A DNA stretch of 64,000 nt from Semisulcospira habei (lineage: Eukaryota; Mollusca; Gastropoda; Semisulcospiridae). Positions 59,314 to 64,000 of this stretch are shown here, in pieces. Position 1 is the stretch's first letter. Each line of letters opens with the position of its first letter. The stretch is from assembly GCA_036245525.1 (NCBI GenBank), contig BTPG01000001.1, positions 222,530,889 to 222,594,888 on the forward strand, given 5' to 3'. A program made the position numbers and the translations under genes. Below the pieces are notes generated by a model, which was given only the letters and a program-made list of their open reading frames with translations, ran no database searches and had not been told where the DNA came from.

Positions 59314-59340
59314 GTAAATTGTGAAGACGTTTGTGTGTTT

Positions 59341-59990
59341 ATTTGTTTCCTCAAAATACATTACCGATGACATTACTATTAGGGAATGTGTCTTAGCTAG
59401 CACAGTTTCAGCCAAAACCTGTATAGCAGGGGAGGCAACTAGGGGCGACCTAACCTAGCCAGTATCCCGAGTAGCCTCCCGTCCATCCCCATCCGGTCAC
59501 GCGCTTACCAGATTCCCCCAGTCTGTTTCTTAGCTAGCCTTGGACGGTTGTGTACCTACTCTTCTGCGCAATGGACTGTGTACGGTGTGACCGGTTGCTT
59601 CACTGGCGTTGCTCCCGTGTGCTCTGTGCTAGCCTGAGTTACGCTGTTCACTGTACTACTGTCGTTGGAGCAGCCTGCGAGGATCAGTTTCCGCAGACTT
59701 GTAGTGCTGGCGACTTCGACTTGCGTACCGTGTGCAGTGCCTGCGGGGTCTTCTGTGTTCATGGTGTGAGCTTGGCATCTTCGTTGACCCTCTACCACCG
59801 GGTGCTGAGGGACTCGCCTCTACGTCTCTGCGACGCGGTGGCCCCCACCTTGACTTGGCCGGGCGCCGACCTCTCAGACATGGCAAGGTAAAACCGCGGT
59901 TGCTGCCCTCGACCGGCACTCTGGGTGGGAGAATAGAATGCCGGGCGTCGGCACTACTTGTGCAATTCGCTTGTGTTCGATTCGCCTGCA
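59341..59990 (+). mobile_element. DIRS copy 4, left end only
   Basis: Starts ATTTGTTTCCTCAAAATAC 27 bases after the donor of host exon 37. Shares left-repeat sequence with copy 3 (AGCCTCCCGTCCA, CCATCCGGTCACGCGCTTA), the gag start exon ATG GCA AG|gtaaaa at 59880-59890 and part of the intron. It is then cut by a LINE. Confidence 0.85.
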
Positions 59991-59992
59991 TC

Positions 59993-61340
59993 GTCTTACT
60001 TCGACTGTACCGGGCCCTTGTTCGGTCCAAACTGGATTACGGCTCTGTGGTATATGGCTCGGCTTCCAAGTCTGTTCTGCAGCGTCTGAACACAATTCAC
60101 CATCAAGGTCTGCGCATATGTCTGGGAGCCTTCAGGACATCTCCAGTTCCTAGTCTGTATGCAGAGGCAGGGGAGCCTTCTCTCAGGCTCCGCCGAATCC
60201 GCCTCATGCTCAGCTACGTTCTGAAGCTGAAGGCCCATCCAGAAAATCCTGCCTATGATTGTGTTTTTAACCCGTCGTTTGCAGAGATTTACGATGCCCA
60301 TCCGGGAGCTGTCCGTCCACTTTCCTTCCGTGTCCGACCTCATCTGCAGGCGGCCGGAGTGGACCTGGACAAAGTTTCGGAATCTCTGCAACACGTCACT
60401 CCACCCTGGCTACTACCAGTTCCTGACATCTTGCTGGACTTGACTGCCCACAAGAAGGATTGTACTCCACCAGCCATATACCAACAGAGCCTCAATGAAC
60501 TCCTTTCAATTTTTCCTGGCTATTGTCGTCTTTATACGGATGGGTCCAAGTCTGAGGATGGAAGAGTGGCTGCGGCTGCAGTGTCCTCTCGCCATCCTAG
60601 ACGCCCATTTAAGCTCCGTCTCCCTGACCATTCCTCTGTATTTAGTGCAGAACTGCAGGCCATTCTGCTAGCACTCAAGCATGCCTATCAGTCTCGGGAA
60701 AGGAACTTCCTGATTCTGTCTGACTCTCTTTCTGCCCTGCAGGCCCTTCAGGGCGCGGGAACAGACCATCCACTGCTGGTGCAGATTAGAGAGCTCTACG
60801 CGGACTTGATGAAGGAATATTATGACATCATTTTTATTTGGGTCCCAGGCCATGTGGGCATCGAAGGCAACAGAATCGCAGATTCTGCTGCCAACAGTGC
60901 CCGCAGTGACCCTGTCCCTGACACACAGACTGTCTATAGTGATTTTAAACCTGTTATTAGTGCGTACATAGCCCGCGAGTGGCAGTCCGAGTGGGACAAA
61001 GAGGAAGGGAACAAGCTTCATGAAGCTCTTCCTAAGTTGTCTGACAGTCTACCTTTCCGCTGCGGCAGCCGCCGTGAGGAGACTGTCCTTGCTCGGCTCC
61101 ACATCGGGCACACATATGTTACGCACTCTTACTTACTTAAACAGGATGAGCGTCCATGGTGTTTTGCCTGTGATGAGCAGTTTTCTGTTCGACACTTTTT
61201 GCTGTATTGTGCTGACCTAATTGACACCAGATATAAACACTTCACAGCAGACTCCTTGAAGGTTTTGTTCCGGGATGTTCCCCCGGACAAAATCTTCAAT
61301 TTTTTGAGAGAATGCAATATTTTTAACAAGATCTGAGCAT
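59993..61340 (+). mobile_element. 5'-truncated I-like LINE with RNase H, sense to the DIRS copies
   Basis: Coding to the TGA at 61334-61336. Blocks in order: end of RT (YRALVRSKLDYGSVVYGSAS), RNase H (LYTDGSKSEDGRVAAAAV, SAELQAILLALKHA, LILSDSLSALQAL, WVPGHVGIEGNRIADSAA) and a C-terminal knuckle (CFACDEQFSVRHFLLYC). RNase H followed by this knuckle is typical of I/Jockey-like LINEs. No tail is visible because DIRS copy 5 starts right after it. The open frame extends upstream to 59732 through DIRS sequence by chance. Confidence 0.85.
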
Positions 61341-61845
61341 TCATAGACTATGTGAATTTGTTTTCTCAAAACACATTACCGATGGTATTACACTTAGGGA
61401 ATGGTTCTTAGCTAGCCTAATTTTAGCCAAATTTGGTTGTGTCCGTATACGGTATCGTTGGCAGGAGTGGGGCGCCATAGAATAGGCCCTCGCCAGAATA
61501 GCCTCCCCTTCTTCCCATCCGGTGCGAAAATACCCGTCATACCTCAGTTTAGTTCTTAGCTGGCGCCGAGTTCGGTTGTGTCCACTTCGTGCTCCGTGCT
61601 GACTTGAACCGGTCTTCGACCTTGGTTGGATTGCGCCTTCACTCGGCGGCTACTTGGCTTCGCCTGGGTCTGTTCGACACTGTGCCTGGCGGTTTCTGGT
61701 GACGGGAAGCTTAGCAGTGGGGACTGGGCCTTGCGGTTTCTGAGCACTGCTTCGACTTGCTGCCCGGTCGGACTTCGCGGCGAGCGATCCCTTGCGTCGG
61801 GGTCTTCACTTCGCTGGACAGACGTGGGTTGACACCGGTCTCGAC

Positions 61846-64000
61846 ATGGCCAGGTAACATCTCGGTACATGCCCTCGACCGGCGCTCTGGGGGGGAAAAG
61901 AGCGCCGAGCGTCGGCACGTTTGGTGCACTCGCTTCGTTTTTCGAGTAGGCTCGATACATTTTGCGCGCAGTCACTTCTTGCGTGTCCTTAGAGGCCACG
62001 CTCGCTCGTCCTTCATTCTGCTATCTTGTTTCAGATACCAGGTTCGTACCTGCACGATGTGTCGGGATTTTCAGTGGCCCTCAGATGAACACGAGTTTTG
62101 CCTTCCCTGCTCCGGCTGCGATTCCAACCATACTTGTGATGTCTGCGCCTCATGGCCGGAAGAAGCGTGGTCAGACCTGTGGCGTTTCTACTGCAGGGAG
62201 CGTCCGACGCCTATGCAAGACCGACCGACGCGGACGGCCAGCCCTAAGGAGAGAACCCAGTCAGTCACAGGGACTTCGTTGTCCCGCAGAGACTATTCCA
62301 GGCCTAGCAGAAATAACCCGGCTGAGACGGCCGGAGGCCCACAGGTGGAACCTAAGTCAGTAACAGGGACTTCGTTGTCCCGCAGTGACTACCCCAGGCC
62401 TAGCAGAAGTAGACTGGCTGAGACGACCGGAGGCCCACAGGTGGAACCAAAGTCAGTAACAGGGACTTCGTTGTCCCGCAGAGACTATTCCAGGCCTCGC
62501 AAAAGTGACCGGTCTCAGACGACCGGTGGCCCAAAGGTGGGACCTAAGCCAGTGACAGGGACTTCGTTGTCCCGCAGAGATCATTCCAGTCCTGGCAGTA
62601 GTCATGGGGCAGAGACGGCCAAATGTACGAAGGTGGGCCCCAAGTCGGTGACAGAGACTGTGTTGGCCCGCGGAGAGTGTACAAAGCCTACCAGAGAGCG
62701 CCGGTCAGAGGCCTCTAGAGGTTACATAGGGACTTCGTTGTCCCGCAGAGACCATAGGTCTCCTCCGAGAGATCGATCCTTAGAGGCGACCACGGACACC
62801 TTTGGGGGGCCCAAGGCAGGGCCTTTACCTGTGGCGGAGAAGGCACCGGAACCTGGAAATGCGTCAGCGGGTGAGTTAGCTGACACGTCGTTAGTGCTAG
62901 TAACGGCTACCATTGATAAGACCGCAGAGATGGCGGCTCTTGGCAACACCACGACGCTACCAGACTTCGCTCGCTCAGACGATCGCAGGCTCGACAAGTA
63001 TAAGCGCCTGCGGGAGGGACGGCTGTCCGGGACTCTGGTCCATTATGAGCAGAGATACTCGCCCTCGAGTGCGACCTTGGTAGCCACCTCGCCACACGAT
63101 AGAGCGGACAAACGACAGACAGAGAGATTTCTGCCTTTGCGAGACGCAGGCCCCCGCAGGGTGAACAGGCCGGGTTTGGACACGCGCACTACCTCCAGAT
63201 TCCAGGTTAGGGGTGATGCTTCTGTTTCGCCTTTCCGAGCGCGGGGCCACAGCACACGCGGCAGATATAGTTTGGAAAGACGACCCTCGACGTCACGTCG
63301 GGATCCGGATCGCCGCTTTTGTTCGAGAGAGCTTAGCTCTTCGGACTCGAGTTGCTACCCCTTACCACGCAGAGACACTCAAAGGAGGTCGAGTCCGAGA
63401 CGGCACGCCAGTACAGTGGACTCTTACCGTCATGTTAGCCCTCGTTCCTTTCGTCATCACGCCTCACGGGAGCCCCGTGATAGGCGCCGCTCAGCGACTC
63501 GGACAAAACAGGACTCACGTCGGTCCCGGCGGACTTCGCACAGTTCCCGCTCTTCGCGTCACAGCCGCTCGCCGCGGGGGCACCGTGCTCCCAGGAGTTC
63601 GCCTTCTGCACCCGGTGGAAGACCTCCTCTTCCCAACATGGCTTCGTCGCCGCGGCGCCACACGACACCTCTGGCACCCGCGGATCCCGGGAGGGCTTCA
63701 GACAAGCTTGGAAGCTCCGCTCGTATTCTGGACTCCGTCAGCCTGACTCCTGGAGACTCGGTGTCCGCCTGGTTGGACGCCGCACCGAGCCTGCACTCGG
63801 ATTCTCCGGGGGAAACGGATGTTCCCCCAGCGTCGTTCGGACACAGAACGGAGACCATGTGTGCGTTAGACGAAGCGGCGAGACTTATTGCCGCTACCTT
63901 ACCGGCGGAAGACTGCCCTCCTTCTCCACCGGCGAAGAAGAGAGCCTCGGCCTTTGTGGACGCGGAGCGTCACGCCAAGCGCTTCAAGTCTCTACCGCAA
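61846..64000 (+). CDS. DIRS copy 5 gag (ORF1), partial at the right edge
   Basis: ATG GCC AG at 61846-61853, intron 61854-62034 (gtaaca ... ttgtttcag), then an exon from 62035 that is open for about 655 codons to the last base, with no stop. Starts MARYQVRTCTMCRDFQWPSD followed by more Cys/His (HEFCLPCSGC, HTCDVC), a possible zinc-binding block. Then a 32-codon tandem repeat (62255-62760), an Arg/Ser-rich middle and LDEAARLIAATLPAEDCPP, which matches copy 2. It is the best-preserved DIRS gene here and the only one that might be functional. The role (RNA binding and particle formation) follows from its position, not from a known domain. Confidence 0.85.
62255..62760 (+). repeat. 96-bp (32-codon) tandem repeat in gag of DIRS copy 5
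   Basis: The codons for TGTSLSRRD recur six times. Five copies are spaced 96, 96, 96 and 96 bases apart; the last is 75 bases on. All steps are multiples of three, so the frame is kept. Confidence 0.9.

Larger units (their letters stand above)
61356..64000 (+). mobile_element. DIRS copy 5, left part, runs off the right edge
   Basis: Starts ATTTGTTTTCTCAAAACACA with the left-end motif shared by the other copies. It holds a left terminal region, the gag start exon and intron, and an open gag frame. It lies against the 3' end of the LINE, so it probably inserted into that LINE's 3' part. Confidence 0.87.

Noticed and set aside
5415..58882. The repeated palindromes as a CRISPR array or bacterial REP elements
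   Set aside because: They are scattered in introns of a eukaryotic gene, have no regular spacers, and most families end in TTAA.
59732..59990. The N-terminal part of the 534-residue open frame before the LINE
   Set aside because: It runs through the DIRS copy 4 leader and intron in a frame that happens to be open. The LINE homology starts only at about 59993.
1..64000. tRNA, rRNA or other structural RNA genes
   Set aside because: I saw no cloverleaf or rRNA-like stretch by eye, but a covariance-model search was not possible, so absence is not proven.

Overview
The window is eukaryotic, not bacterial. It carries one long plus-strand gene split into small exons with standard GT/AG borders, and its introns are crowded with transposable elements. 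The element mix (DIRS-type retrotransposons, APE-type non-LTR elements with TAAG tails, piggyBac, and very many short foldback elements) points to an invertebrate, most likely a mollusc and perhaps a gastropod. The organism is an inference; no marker gene fixes it.

Host gene: I place 37 exons between 4240 and 59313 (about 5.8 kb of coding sequence, about 1,930 residues). The start and end of the gene lie outside the window. Reading phase is kept at every junction except one, which needs a 7-base microexon at 56437-56443. The product looks like a large extracellular protein. Exons 2-4 form a peptidase M23/LECT2-like domain with one zinc ligand replaced. Exons 7-29 are a tandem series of about five copies of a multi-exon module: a short exon that in two modules is SAP-like, a Cys-rich exon with a C-x-G-x-x-C-C type motif, a tiny phase 1-2 exon, a beta-rich phase 2-1 exon, and a helical linker. 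Polybasic, furin-like sites lie at the end of exon 28 and the start of exon 36. Exon 37 is fibronectin-III-like at its start. I do not recognise the family as a named one.

Mobile elements, left to right: DIRS copy 1 (1-3753, right part, decayed); RTE-like LINE fragment (about 7113-7895, minus); DIRS copy 2 (13199-20276, nearly full structure but inactivated, with a 5'-truncated LINE inserted and an 11-bp target duplication); second RTE-like LINE fragment (about 22677-24245, minus); DIRS copy 3 (32371-38106, reverse transcriptase and RNase H missing, with a nested 1.27-kb solo LTR); piggyBac element with intact ends and TTAA duplication (44489-47370, minus, broken transposase); a non-LTR element with an intact 1,075-residue ORF (47895-51122, minus); DIRS copy 4 (from 59341), cut by an I-like LINE fragment (about 59993-61340), itself followed by DIRS copy 5 (61356 to the right edge) whose gag frame stays open to the end of the window.

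The introns also hold at least six families of near-perfect foldback elements. Most families end in TTAA followed by CCC or CTC, as the resident piggyBac does, so they are probably piggyBac-related MITEs. The DIRS copies show the full DIRS logic: inverted terminal repeats plus an internal region that joins the complements of the two ends. All four copies that keep their left end also carry a GT/AG intron right after the third gag codon.
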